A stretch of DNA of 64,000 bases from Bathynomus jamesi (GCA_023014485.1 JAJOZX010012219.1:45297-109296), one strand, 5' to 3'. Shown: positions 33,642 through 48,700, numbered from the stretch's first letter. Numbers and translations are program-made. Notes: generated by a model from the letters alone, not told the origin.

Positions 33642-36600
33642 AAGACCCCATACACCTAACGTAATATTTAGTTAATTTCAAACGAATCATTCAAAATTGA
33701 AATGGCTGTAACTTTCTACGTTATCATTCCTGCAAAAATGAGTTGCGTTTTGTAAATCAGAGTATCAAATTGCACTATTGAGCAAATTTGTGAAACAATC
33801 GAAAGAAGTGCGTGGAAAGGATAAGACCCCGTAAAGTTAACGTAATATTTAGTTAATTTCAAACGAAAAAAACAAAATTGAAATGGCTGTAACTTTCTAA
33901 ATTATCATTCCTGCAAAAAATGAGTTGCATTTTCTAAATTAGAGTATGAAACTGCACTATTGAGCATATTGTGAAAAAATCGAAAGAAGTGCGTGGAAAG
34001 GATAAGAACACAAAAACCTAACGTAATATTTACTTAACTTCATTCGAGAAAATTCAAAATTGAAAGGACGTAACTTTTTATGATTTAATTTTTACAAGAA
34101 ATGAGTTGCATTTTCTAAATTACCTTAAAAACTGCACTATTGTGCGAATTTGGGAAAAATTCAAAAGAAGTGCATGGAAAGGATAAGACCCCATAAACCT
34201 AACGTAATATTTAGTTAATTTCAAAAGAAAAAATTCAAAATTGAAATGGCTGTAACTTTTTACGTTTTATTCTTGCAAAAAATGAGTTGCATTTTCTAAA
34301 TCAGCTTCAAAATCTGCACTATTGAGCGAATATGTGAAAAATTCTGAAGTAGTGCGTGGAAAGGATAAGACCCCATAAACCTAACGTAATATTTAGTTAA
34401 TTTCAAAAGAAAAAATTCAAAATTGAAATGGCTGTAACTTTTTACGTTTTATTCTTGCAAAAAATGAGTTGCATTTTCTAAATCAGCTTCAAAATCTGCA
34501 CTATTGAGCGAATATGTGAAAAATTCTGAATTAGTGCGTGGAAAGGATAAGACCCCATAAACCTAACGCAATATTTAGTTAATTTCAAACAACAAAATTC
34601 AAAACTGAAATGGCTGTAACTTTTTAAGTTATCATTCCTACAAAAACTGGTTTGCATTTCTAAATCAGAGTAACAAATTGCACTATTGAACAAATTTGTG
34701 AAAAAATCGAAAGAAGTACGTGGAAAGGATAAGATCCCATATACCTAACGTAATATTTAATTAATTTCAAACGAAAAAAATCAAAATTGAAGTGGCTGTA
34801 ACTTTAAATATTTTCATTCTTGCAAAAAATGAGCTGAATTTTCTAAATCAGGGTAGAAAATTGCACTATTGATCGCATTTTTTAAAAAATCGAAAGTAGT
34901 GCGTGGAAAACATAAGATCCCATAAACCTAACGTAATATTTAGTTAATTTCAAACGAAAAATTTCAAAATTGAAATGGCTATAACTTTCTAAGTTTTCAT
35001 TCTTGCAAAAAATGAGTTGCAGTTTCTAAATCAGCTTCAACAACTGCACTATTGAGCAAATATGTGAAAAATTCGTAAGTAGTGCGTGGAAAGGATAAGA
35101 CCCCATATCCCTAACGCAATATTTAGTTAATTTCAAACGAAAAAATTCAAAATTGAAATGGCTATAACTTTCGAAGTTATAATTTAATTTTTACAAAAAA
35201 TGAGTTGCATTTTCTAAATTACCTTAAAAACTGCAATATTTTGCGAATTTGTGAAAAAATCGAAAGAAGTGCGTGGAAAGGATAAGACCCCATAAAACTA
35301 ACGTCATATTTAGTTAATTTCAAAAGAAAAAATTCAAAATTGAAATGGCTGTAACTTTTTAAGTTTCATTCTTGCAAAAAATGAGTTGCATTTTCTCAAT
35401 CAGCTTCAAAATCTAATAAGTTATTATTCCTACAAAAACTGGTTTGCATTTCTAAATCAGAGTATGACATTGCACTATTGAACAAATTTGTGAAAAAATC
35501 GAAACAACTGCGTGGAAAGGATAAGATCCCATATACCTAACGTAATATTTAATTAATTTCAAACGAAAAATTCAAAATTGAAATGGCTGTAACTTTTTAA
35601 GTTTTCTTTCCTGCTAAAAATAAGTTACATTTTCTAAGTCAGAGTATGACATTGCACTATTGTTAAAATTTGTGTAACAATCGAAAGAAGAGTGTGGAAA
35701 AGATAAGACCCCCGAAAACCTAACGTAATATTTAGTAAATTTCAAACGAAAAAATTCCAAATTGAAATGGCTGTTACTTTCTAAGTTATCACTCCTGCAA
35801 AAACTGGTTTGCTTTTATAAATCAGAGTACGACATTGCACTATTGAGCAAATTTGTGAAAAAATCTAAAGTAGTGCGAGGAAAGGATAAGACCCCATATA
35901 CCTTACGTAATATTTAGTTAATTTCAATCAGGAAAATTCAAAATTGAAATGATCATAACTTTTTATGATTTCATTTCCACAAGAAATGAGTTGCATTTTC
36001 TAAATCAGCTTAAAAACTGCACTGTTTTGCGAATTTGGGAAAAATTGGAAAGAATTGCGTGGAAGGATAAGACCCCATAAACCTAAAGCAATATTTAGTA
36101 AATTTCAAAAAACAAAATTCAAAACTGAAATGGCTGTAACTTTTTAAGTTATCATTCCTGCAAAAACTGGTGTGAATTTCTAAATCAGAGTATGACATTG
36201 CACTATTGAACAAATTTGTGAAAAAATCGAAAGGAGTGTGTGGAAAGGATAAGACCTCCGAAAACCTAACGGAATATTTTGTTAATTTCAAAGGAAAAAA
36301 TTCAAAATTGAAATGGCTGTACCTTTCTAAGTTTTCATTCTTGCAAAACATGAGTTGCATATTCTAAACCAGATTAAAATCTACCCTATTCAGCGAATTT
36401 TTGAAAAAATCGAAAGTGCGTATAAAGGATAAGACACCATACACCTAACGTAATATTTAATTAATTTCAAACGAAAAATTTCAAAATTGAAATGGGTATA
36501 ACTTTTTAAGTTTTCATTCTTGCAAAAAATGAGTTGCATTTTCTAAGTCAGCTTCAAAAACTTCACTATTGAGCGAATATGTGAAAAATTCGTATGTAGT

Positions 36601-37622
36601 GCGTGAAAAGGATAAGACACCATAAACATAACGTAATAGAGTTAGAATAGAGTAGAAAATTGCACTATTCAGCACATTTGTGAAAAAATCAAAGGAAGTG
36701 CGTGGAAAGGATAAGACCCCATAAACGTAACATAATATTTAGTTAATTTCAAACAAAAAAATTCAAAATTGAAATGGCTGTACCTTTCTAAGTTTTCATT
36801 CTTGCAAAACATGAGTTGCATATTCTAAACCAGATTAAAAATCTGCCCTATTCAGCGAATTTTTGAAAAAATCGAATGTGCGTATAAAGGATAAGACACC
36901 ATACACCTAACGTAATATTTAATTAATTTCAAACGAAAAATTTCAAAATTGAAATGGGTATAACTTTTTAAGTTTTCATTCTTGCAAAAAATGAGTTGCA
37001 TTTTCTAAGTCAGCTTCAAAAACTTCACTATTGAGCGAATATGTGAAAAATTCGTATGTAGTGCGTGGAAAGGATAAGACCCCATTAAACCTAACGTAAT
37101 ATTTAGTTAATTTCAAACAAAAAAATTCAAAATTGAAATGGCTGTAACTTTTTAAGTTTTATTCTTGCAAAAAATGAGTTGCATTTTCTAAATCAGCTTC
37201 AAAAACTGCACTATTGAGCGAATATGTGAAAAATTCGTAAGTTGTGCGTGGAAAGGATAAGACCCCATCAACCTAATGCAATATTTAGTTAATTTCAAAA
37301 GAAAAAATTCCAAATTGAAATGGCTGTAACTTTCGAAGTTATCATTCCTGAAAAAATTGAGTTGCATTTTCTAAAGTAGAGTTTGAAATTGCACTATTGA
37401 GCAAATTTGTGAAAATATCGAACGAAGTGCGTGGAAAGGATAAGACCCCGTAAACCTAACGTAATATTTAGTTAATTTCAAACGAATCATTCAAAATTGA
37501 AATGGCTGTAACTTTCTAAGTTATCGTTCCTGCAAAAAATGAGTTGCATTTTCTAAATTACCTTAAGAACTGCACTATTTTGCGAATTTTTGAAAAAATC
37601 GAAAGAAGTGCGCTGAAAGGAT
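33642..37622 (+). repeat. HOR copy 10, type B minus m18' (22 monomers, 3981 bp)
   Basis: Same length as copy 9, but m18' is lost at another point: m17' ends 'gtatgtagtgcgtgg' (the 'gtgg' ending of m18) and is followed by 'aagaccccattaaacc' of m19. Its m19 is the extra-t allele otherwise seen in copies 3 and 7. A small indel cluster affects its first 350 bp. Confidence 0.92.
37045..37095 (+). other. Breakpoint of m18' loss, version 2
   Basis: The crossover lies in the shared 'agtgcgtg' step. The m18' front is lost and its last bases are kept, the opposite of copy 9. Confidence 0.85.
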
Positions 37623-40600
37623 AAGACCCCATACACCTAACGTAATATTTAGTTAATTTCAAACGAATCATTCAAAATTGAAATGGCTGTAACTTTCTAC
37701 GTTATCATTCCTGCAAAAAATGAGTTGCGTTTTGTAAATCAGAGTATCAAATTGCACTATTGAGCAAATTTGTGAAACAATCGAAAGAAGTGCGTGGAAA
37801 GGATAAGACCCCGTAAAGTTAACGTAATATTTAGTTAATTTCAAACGAAAAAAACAAAATTGAAATGGCTGTAACTTTCTAAATTATCATTCCTGCAAAA
37901 AATGAGTTGCATTTTCTAAATTAGAGTATGAAACTGCACTATTGAGCATATTTGTGAAAAAATCGAAAGAAGTGCGTGGAAAGGATAAGAACACAAAAAC
38001 CTAACGTAATATTTACTTAACTTCATTCGAGAAAATTCAAAATTGAAAGGACGTAACTTTTTATGATTTAATTTTTACAAGAAATGAGTTGCATTTTCTA
38101 AATTACCTTAAAAACTGCACTATTGTGCGAATTTGGGAAAAATTCAAAAGAAGTGCATGGAAAGGATAAGACCCCATAAACCTAACGTAATATTTAGTTA
38201 ATTTCAAAAGAAAAAATTCAAAATTGAAATGGCTGTAACTTTTTACGTTTTATTCTTGCAAAAAATGAGTTGCATTTTCTAAATCAGCTTCAAAATCTGC
38301 ACTATTGAGCGAATATGTGAAAAATTCTGAAGTAGTGCGTGGAAAGGATAAGACCCCATAAACCTAACGTAATATTTAGTTAATTTCAAAAGAAAAAATT
38401 CAAAATTGAAATGGCTGTAACTTTTTACGTTTTATTCTTGCAAAAAATGAGTTGCATTTTCTAAATCAGCTTCAAAATCTGCACTATTGAGCGAATATGT
38501 GAAAAATTCTGAATTAGTGCGTGGAAAGGATAAGACCCCATAAACCTAACGCAATATTTAGTTAATTTCAAACAACAAAATTCAAAACTGAAATGGCTGT
38601 AACTTTTTAAGTTATCATTCCTACAAAAACTGGTTTGCATTTCTAAATCAGAGTAACAAATTGCACTATTGAACAAATTTGTGAAAAAATCGAAAGAAGT
38701 ACGTGGAAAGGATAAGATCCCATATACCTAACGTAATATTTAATTAATTTCAAACGAAAAAAATCAAAATTGAAGTGGCTGTAACTTTAAATATTTTCAT
38801 TCTTGCAAAAAATGAGCTGAATTTTCTAAATCAGGGTAGAAAATTGCACTATTGATCGCATTTTTTAAAAATCGAAAGTAGTGCGTGGAAAACATAAGAT
38901 CCCATAAACCTAACGTAATATTTAGTTAATTTCAAACGAAAAATTTCAAAATTGAAATGGCTATAACTTTCTAAGTTTTCATTCTTGCAAAAAATGAGTT
39001 GCAGTTTCTAAATCAGCTTCAACAACTGCACTATTGAGCAAATATGTGAAAAATTCGTAAGTAGTGCGTGGAAAGGATAAGACCCCATATCCCTAACGCA
39101 ATATTTAGTTAATTTCAAACGAAAAAATTCAAAATTGAAATGGCTATAACTTTCGAAGTTATAATTTAATTTTTACAAAAAATGAGTTGCATTTTCTAAA
39201 TTACCTTAAAAACTGCAATATTTTGCGAATTTGTGAAAAAATCGAAAGAAGTGCGTGGAAAGGATAAGACCCCATAAAACTAACGTCATATTTAGTTAAT
39301 TTCAAAAGAAAAAATTCAAAATTGAAATGGCTGTAACTTTTTAAGTTTCATTCTTGCAAAAAATGAGTTGCATTTTCTCAATCAGCTTCAAAATCTAATA
39401 AGTTATTATTCCTACAAAAACTGGTTTGCATTTCTAAATCAGAGTATGACATTGCACTATTGAACAAATTTGTGAAAAAATCGAAACAACTGCGTGGAAA
39501 GGATAAGATCCCATATACCTAACGTAATATTTAATTAATTTCAAACGAAAAATTCAAAATTGAAATGGCTGTAACTTTTTAAGTTTTCTTTCCTGCTAAA
39601 AATAAGTTACATTTTCTAAGTCAGAGTATGACATTGCACTATTGTTAAAATTTGTGTAACAATCGAAAGAAGAGTGTGGAAAAGATAAGACCCCCGAAAA
39701 CCTAACGTAATATTTAGTAAATTTCAAACGAAAAAATTCCAAATTGAAATGGCTGTTACTTTCTAAGTTATCACTCCTGCAAAAACTGGTTTGCTTTTAT
39801 AAATCAGAGTACGACATTGCACTATTGAGCAAATTTGTGAAAAAATCTAAAGTAGTGCGAGGAAAGGATAAGACCCCATATACCTTACGTAATATTTAGT
39901 TAATTTCAATCAGGAAAATTCAAAATTGAAATGATCATAACTTTTTATGATTTCATTTCCACAAGAAATGAGTTGCATTTTCTAAATCAGCTTAAAAACT
40001 GCACTGTTTTGCGAATTTGGGAAAAATTGGAAAGAATTGCGTGGAAGGATAAGACCCCATAAACCTAAAGCAATATTTAGTAAATTTCAAAAAACAAAAT
40101 TCAAAACTGAAATGGCTGTAACTTTTTAAGTTATCATTCCTGCAAAAACTGGTGTGAATTTCTAAATCAGAGTATGACATTGCACTATTGAACAAATTTG
40201 TGAAAAAATCGAAAGGAGTGTGTGGAAAGGATAAGACCTCCGAAAACCTAACGGAATATTTTGTTAATTTCAAAGGAAAAAATTCAAAATTGAAATGGCT
40301 GTACCTTTCTAAGTTTTCATTCTTGCAAAACATGAGTTGCATATTCTAAACCAGATTAAAAATCTACCCTATTCAGCGAATTTTTGAAAAAATCGAAAGT
40401 GCGTATAAAGGATAAGACACCATACACCTAACGTAATATTTAATTAATTTCAAACGAAAAATTTCAAAATTGAAATGGGTATAACTTTTTAAGTTTTCAT
40501 TCTTGCAAAAAATGAGTTGCATTTTCTAAGTCAGCTTCAAAAACTTCACTATTGAGCGAATATGTGAAAAATTCGTATGTAGTGCGTGAAAAGGATAAGA

Positions 40601-41703
40601 CACCATAAACATAACGTAATAGAGTTAGAATAGAGTAGAAAATTGCACTATTCAGCACATTTGTGAAAAAATCAAAGGAAGTGCGTGGAAAGGATAAGAC
40701 CCCATAAACGTAACATAATATTTAGTTAATTTCAAACAAAAAAATTCAAAATTGAAATGGCTGTACCTTTCTAAGTTTTCATTCTTGCAAAACATGAGTT
40801 GCATATTCTAAACCAGATTAAAAATCTGCCCTATTCAGCGAATTTTTGAAAAAATCGAATGTGCGTATAAAGGATAAGACACCATACACCTAACGTAATA
40901 TTTAATTAATTTCAAACGAAAAATTTCAAAATTGAAATGGGTATAACTTTTTAAGTTTTCATTCTTGCAAAAAATGAGTTGCATTTTCTAAGTCAGCTTC
41001 AAAAACTTCACTATTGAGCGAATATGTGAAAAATTCGTATGTAGTGCGTGAAAAGGATAAGACCCAATAAACCTAACGTAATAGAGTTAGAATAGAGTAG
41101 AAAATTGCACTATTCAGCGCATTTGTGAAAAAATCAAAGGAAGTGCGTGGAAAGGATAAGACCCCATAAACCTAACGCAATATTTAGTTAATTTCAAACA
41201 AAAAAATTCAAAATTGAAATGGCTGTAACTTTTTAAGTTTTATTCTAGCAAAAAATGAGTTGCATTTTATAAATCAGCTTCAAAAACTGCACTATTGAGC
41301 GAATATGTGAAAAATTCGTAAGTTGTGCGTGGAAAGGATAAGACCCCATCAACCTAATGCAATATTTAGTTAATTTCAAAAGAAAAAATTCCAAATTGAA
41401 ATGGCTGTAACTTTCGAAGTTATCATTCCTGAAAAAATTGAGTTGCATTTTCTAAAGTAGAGTTTGAAATTGCACTATTGAGCAAATTTGTGAAAATATC
41501 GAACGAAGTGCGTGGAAAGGATAAGACCCCGTAAACCTAACGTAATATTTAGTTAATTTCAAACGAATCATTCAAAATTGAAATGGCTGTAACTTTCTAA
41601 GTTATCGTTCCTGCAAAAAATGAGTTGCATTTTCTAAATTACCTTAAGAACTGCACTATTTTGCGAATTTTTGAAAAAATCGAAAGAAGTGCGCTGAAAG
41701 GAT
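37623..41703 (+). repeat. HOR copy 11, type B, full (23 monomers, 4081 bp)
   Basis: Clean full B unit and the best reference for type B. m19 is the allele 'aacgcaat', 'attctagc', 'cattttataaatc', and m20 has 'attccaaattg' and 'cgaacgaag'. Confidence 0.94.
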
Positions 41704-44700
41704 AAGACCCCATACACCTAACGTAATATTTAGTTAATTTCAAACGAATCATTCAAAATTGAAATGGCTGTAACTTTCTACGTTATCATTCCTGCAAAAA
41801 ATGAGTTGCGTTTTGTAAATCAGAGTATCAAATTGCACTATTGAGCAAATTTGTGAAACAATCGAAAGAAGTGCGTGGAAAGGATAAGACCCCGTAAAGT
41901 TAACGTAATATTTAGTTAATTTCAAACGAAAAAAACAAAATTGAAATGGCTGTAACTTTCTAAATTATCATTCCTGCAAAAAATGAGTTGCATTTTCTAA
42001 ATTAGAGTATGAAACTGCACTATTGAGCATATTTGTGAAAAAATCGAAAGAAGTGCGTGGAAAGGATAAGAACACAAAAACCTAACGTAATATTTACTTA
42101 ACTTCATTCGAGAAAATTCAAAATTGAAAGGACGTAACTTTTTATGATTTAATTTTTACAAGAAATGAGTTGCATTTTCTAAATTACCTTAAAAACTGCA
42201 CTATTGTGCGAATTTGGGAAAAATTCAAAAGAAGTGCATGGAAAGGATAAGACCCCATAAACCTAACGTAATATTTAGTTAATTTCAAAAGAAAAAATTC
42301 AAAATTGAAATGGCTGTAACTTTTTACGTTTTATTCTTGCAAAAAATGAGTTGCATTTTCTAAATCAGCTTCAAAATCTGCACTATTGAGCGAATATGTG
42401 AAAAATTCTGAAGTAGTGCGTGGAAAGGATAAGACCCCATAAACCTAACGTAATATTTAGTTAATTTCAAAAGAAAAAATTCAAAATTGAAATGGCTGTA
42501 ACTTTTTACGTTTTATTCTTGCAAAAAATGAGTTGCATTTTCTAAATCAGCTTCAAAATCTGCACTATTGAGCGAATATGTGAAAAATTCTGAATTAGTG
42601 CGTGGAAAGGATAAGACCCCATAAACCTAACGCAATATTTAGTTAATTTCAAACAACAAAATTCAAAACTGAAATGGCTGTAACTTTTTAAGTTATCATT
42701 CCTACAAAAACTGGTTTGCATTTCTAAATCAGAGTAACAAATTGCACTATTGAACAAATTTGTGAAAAAATCGAAAGAAGTACGTGGAAAGGATAAGATC
42801 CCATATACCTAACGTAATATTTAATTAATTTCAAACGAAAAAAATCAAAATTGAAGTGGCTGTAACTTTAAATATTTTCATTCTTGCAAAAAATGAGCTG
42901 AATTTTCTAAATCAGGGTAGAAAATTGCACTATTGATCGCATTTTTTAAAAAATCGAAAGTAGTGCGTGGAAAACATAAGATCCCATAAACCTAACGTAA
43001 TATTTAGTTAATTTCAAACGAAAAATTTCAAAATTGAAATGGCTATAACTTTCTAAGTTTTCATTCTTGCAAAAAATGAGTTGCATTTTCTAAATCAGCT
43101 TCAACAACTGCACTATTGAGCAAATATGTGAAAAATTCGTAAGTAGTGCGTGGAAAGGATAAGACCCCATATCCCTAACGCAATATTTAGTTAATTTCAA
43201 ACGAAAAAATTCAAAATTGAAATGGCTATAACTTTCGAAGTTATAATTTAATTTTTACAAAAAATGAGTTGCATTTTCTAAATTACCTTAAAAACTGCAA
43301 TATTTTGCGAATTTGTGAAAAAATCGAAAGAAGTGCGTGGAAAGGATAAGACCCCATAAAACTAACGTCATATTTAGTTAATTTCAAAAGAAAAAATTCA
43401 AAATTGAAATGGCTGTAACTTTTTAAGTTTCATTCTTGCAAAAAATGAGTTGCATTTTCTCAATCAGCTTCAAAATCTAATAAGTTATTATTCCTACAAA
43501 AACTGGTTTGCATTTCTAAATCAGAGTATGACATTGCACTATTGAACAAATTTGTGAAAAAATCGAAACAACTGCGTGGAAAGGATAAGATCCCATATAC
43601 CTAACGTAATATTTAATTAATTTCAAACGAAAAATTCAAAATTGAAATGGCTGTAACTTTTTAAGTTTTCTTTCCTGCTAAAAATAAGTTACATTTTCTA
43701 AGTCAGAGTATGACATTGCACTATTGTTAAAATTTGTGTAACAATCGAAAGAAGAGTGTGGAAAAGATAAGACCCCCGAAAACCTAACGTAATATTTAGT
43801 AAATTTCAAACGAAAAAATTCCAAATTGAAATGGCTGTTACTTTCTAAGTTATCACTCCTGCAAAAACTGGTTTGCTTTTATAAATCAGAGTACGACATT
43901 GCACTATTGAGCAAATTTGTGAAAAAATCTAAAGTAGTGCGAGGAAAGGATAAGACCCCATATACCTTACGTAATATTTAGTTAATTTCAATCAGGAAAA
44001 TTCAAAATTGAAATGATCATAACTTTTTATGATTTCATTTCCACAAGAAATGAGTTGCATTTTCTAAATCAGCTTAAAAACTGCACTGTTTTGCGAATTT
44101 GGGAAAAATTGGAAAGAATTGCGTGGAAGGATAAGACCCCATAAACCTAAAGCAATATTTAGTAAATTTCAAAAAACAAAATTCAAAACTGAAATGGCTG
44201 TAACTTTTTAAGTTATCATTCCTGCAAAAACTGGTGTGAATTTCTAAATCAGAGTATGACATTGCACTATTGAACAAATTTGTGAAAAAATCGAAAGAGT
44301 GTGTGGAAAGGATAAGACCTCCGAAAACCTAACGGAATATTTTGTTAATTTCAAAGGAAAAAATTCAAAATTGAAATGGCTGTACCTTTCTAAGTTTTCA
44401 TTCTTGCAAAACATGAGTTGCATATTCTAAACCAGATTAAAAATCTACCCTATTCAGCGAATTTTTGAAAAAATCGAAAGTGCGTATAAAGGATAAGACA
44501 CCATACACCTAACGTAATATTTAATTAATTTCAAACGAAAAATTTCAAAATTGAAATGGGTATAACTTTTTAAGTTTTCATTCTTGCAAAAAATGAGTTG
44601 CATTTTCTAAGTCAGCTTCAAAAACTTCACTATTGAGCGAATATGTGAAAAATTCGTATGTAGTGCGTGAAAAGGATAAGACACCATAAACATAACGTAA

Positions 44701-45783
44701 TAGAGTTAGAATAGAGTAGAAAATTGCACTATTCAGCACATTTGTGAAAAAATCAAAGGAAGTGCGTGGAAAGGACAAGACCCCATAAACGTAACATAAT
44801 ATTTAGTTAATTTCAAACAAAAAAATTCAAAATTGAAATGGCTGTACCTTTCTAAGTTTTCATTCTTGCAAAACATGAGTTGCATATTCTAAACCAGATT
44901 AAAAATCTGCCCTATTCAGCGAATTTTTGAAAAAATCGAATGTGCGTATAAAGGATAAGACACCATACACCTAACGTAATATTTAATTAATTTCAAACGA
45001 AAAATTTCAAAATTGAAATGGGTATAACTTTTTAAGTTTTCATTCTTGCAAAAAATGAGTTGCATTTTCTAAGTCAGCTTCAAAAACTTCACTATTGAGC
45101 GAATATGTGAAAAATTCGTATGTAGTGCGTGAAAAGGATAAGACCCAATAAACCTAACGTAATAGAGTTAGAATAGAGTAGAAAATTGCACTATTCAGCG
45201 CATTTGTGAAAAAATCAAAGGAAGTGCGTGGAAAGGATAAGACCCATAAACCTAACGCAATATTTAGTTAATTTCAAACAAAAAAATTCAAAATTGAAAT
45301 GGCTGTAACTTTTTAAGTTTTATTCTAGCAAAAAATGAGTTGCATTTTATAAATCAGCTTCAAAAACTGCACTATTGAGCGAATATGTGAAAAATTCGTA
45401 AGTTGTGCGTGGAAAGGATAAGACCCCATCAACCTAATGCAATATTTAGTTAATTTCAAAAGAAAAAATTCCAAATTGAAATGGCTGTAACTTTCGAAGT
45501 TATCATTCCTGAAAAAATTGAGTTGCATTTTCTAAAGTAGAGTTTGAAATTGCACTATTGAGCAAATTTGTGAAAATATCGAACGAAGTGCGTGGAAAGG
45601 ATAAGACCCCGTAAACCTAACGTAATATTTAGTTAATTTCAAACGAATCATTCAAAATTGAAATGGCTGTAACTTTCTAAGTTATCGTTCCTGCAAAAAA
45701 TGAGTTGCATTTTCTAAATTACCTTAAGAACTGCACTATTTTGCGAATTTTTGAAAAAATCGAAAGAAGTGCGCTGAAAGGAT
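41704..45783 (+). repeat. HOR copy 12, type B, full (23 monomers, 4080 bp)
   Basis: Clean full B unit. It carries the private change 'aaaggacaag' (for 'aaaggataag') at the end of m18 near 44,771, shared with copies 13-15. In m8 it has 'gttgcattttc' instead of 'gttgcagtttc', shared only with copy 14 among the B copies. Confidence 0.93.
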
Positions 45784-48700
45784 AAGACCCCATACACCTA
45801 ACGTAATATTTAGTTAATTTCAAACGAATCATTCAAAATTGAAATGGCTGTAACTTTCTACGTTATCATTCCTGCAAAAAATGAGTTGCGTTTTGTAAAT
45901 CAGAGTATCAAATTGCACTATTGAGCAAATTTGTGAAACAATCGAAAGAAGTGCGTGGAAAGGATAAGACCCCGTAAAGTTAACGTAATATTTAGTTAAT
46001 TTCAACGAAAAAAACAAAATTGAAATGGCTGTAAACTTTCTAAATTATCATTCCTGCAAAAAATGAGTTGCATTTTCTAAATTAGAGTATGAAACTGCAC
46101 TATTGAGCATATTTGTGAAAAAATCGAAAGAAGTGCGTGGAAAGGATAAGAACACAAAAACCTAACGTAATATTTACTTAACTTCATTCGAGAAAATTCA
46201 AAATTGAAAGGACGTAACTTTTTATGATTTAATTTTTACAAGAAATGAGTTGCATTTTCTAAATTACCTTAAAAACTGCACTATTGTGCGAATTTGGGAA
46301 AAATTCAAAAGAAGTGCATGGAAAGGATAAGACCCCATAAACCTAACGTAATATTTAGTTAATTTCAAAAGAAAAATTCAAAATTGAAATGGCTGTAACT
46401 TTTTACGTTTTATTCTTGCAAAAAATGAGTTGCATTTTCTAAATCAGCTTCAAAATCTGCACTATGAGCGAATATGTGAAAAATTCTGAGAGTAGTGGAA
46501 AGGATAAGACCCCATAAACCTAACGTAATATTTAGTTAATTTCAAAAGAAAAAATTCAAAATTGAAATGGCTGTAACTTTTTACGTTTTATTCTTGCAAA
46601 AAATGAGTTGATTTTCTAAATCAGCTTCAAAATCTGCACTATTGAGCGAATATGTGAAAATTCTGAATTAGTGCGAAAGGATAAGACCCCATAAACCTAA
46701 CGCAATATTTAGTTAATTTCAAACAACAAAATTCACAAACTGAAATGGCTGTAACTTTTTAAGTTATCATTCCTACAAAAAACTGGTTTGCATTTCTAAA
46801 TCAGAGTAACAAATTGCACTATTGAACAAATTTGTGAAAAAATCGAAGAAGTACGTGGAAAGGATAAGATCCCATATACCTAACGTAATATTTAATTAAT
46901 TTCAAACGAAAAAAAATCAAAATTGAAGTGGCTGTAACTTTAAATATTTTCATTCTTGCAAAAAATGAGCTGAATTTTTCTAAATCAGGGTAGAAAATTG
47001 CACTATTGATCGCATTTTTTAAAAAAATCGAAAGTAGTGCGTGGAAAACATAAGACCCATAAACCTAACGTATATTTAGTTAATTTCAAACGAAAAATTT
47101 CAAAATTGAAATGGCTATAACTTTCTAAGTTTTCATTCTTGCAAAAATGAGTTGCAGTTTCTAAATCAGCTTCAACAACTGCACTATTGAGCAAATATGT
47201 GAAAAATTCGTAAGTAGTGCGTGGAAAGGATAAGACCCCATATCCCTAACGCAATATTTAGTTAATTTCAAACGAAAAAATTCAAAATTGAAATGGCTAT
47301 AACTTTCGAAGTTATAATTTAATTTTTACAAAAAATGAGTTGCATTTTCTAAATTATTAAAAACTGCAATATTTTGCGAATTTGTGAAAAAATCGAAGAA
47401 GTGCGTGGAAAGGATAAGACCCCATAAAACTAACGTCATATTTAGTTAATTTCAAAAGAAAAAATTCAAAATTGAAATGGCTGTAACTTTTAAGTTTCAT
47501 TCTTGCAAAAAATGAGTTGCATTTTCTCAATCAGCTTCAAAATCTAATAAGTTATTATTCCTACAAAAACTGGTTTGCATTTCTAAATCAGAGTATGACA
47601 TTGCACTATTGAACAAATTTGTGAAAAAATCGAACAACTGCGTGGAAAGGATAAGATCCCATATACCTAACGTAATATTTAATTAATTTCAAACGAAAAT
47701 TCAAAATTGAAATGGCTGTAACTTTTTAAGTTTTCTTTTCCTGCTAAAAATAGTTACATTTTCTAAGTCAGAGTATGACATTGCACTATTGTTAAAATTT
47801 GTGTAACAATCGAAAGAAGAGTGTGGAAAAAGATAAGACCCCCGAAAACCTAACGTAATATTTAGTAAATTTCCAACGAAAAAATTCCAAAATTGAAATG
47901 GCTGTTACTTTCTAAGTTATCACTCCTGCAAAAACTGGTTTGCTTTTATAAATCAGAGTACGACATTGCACTATTGAGCAAATTTGTGAAAAAATCTAAG
48001 TAGTGCGAGGAAAGGATAAGACCCCATATACCTTACGTAATATTTAGTTAATTTCAATCAGGAAAATTCAAAATTGAAATGATCATAACTTTTTATGATT
48101 TCATTTCCACAAGAAATGAGTTGCATTTTCTAAATCAGCTTAAAAACTGCACTGTTTTGCGAATTGGGAAAAATTGGAAAGAATTGCGTGGAAGGATAAG
48201 ACCCCATAACACCTAAAGCAATATTTAGTAAATTTCAAAAAACAAAATTCAAAACTGAAATGGCTGTAACTTTTTAAGTTATCATTCCTGCAAACTGGTG
48301 TGAAATTTCTAAATCAGAGTATGACATTGCACTATTGAACAAATTTGTGAAAAAAATCGAAATGAGTGTGTGGGAAAGTATAAGACCTCCGAAAACCTAA
48401 CGGAATATTTTGTTAATTTCAAAGGAAAAAATTCAAATTGAAATGGCCTGTACCTTTCTAAGTTTTCATTCTTGCAAACATGAGTTTGCATATTCTAAAC
48501 CAGATTAAAAATCTACCCTATTTCAGCGAATTTTTGAAAAAAATCGAAAGTGCGTAATAAGGATAAGCACACCATACACCTAACGTAATATTTAATTAAT
48601 TTCAAACGAAAAAATTTCAAATTGAAATGGGTATAACTTTTTAAGTTTTCATTCTTGCAAAAAATGAGTTGCATTTTCTAAGTCAGCTTCAAAAACTTCA

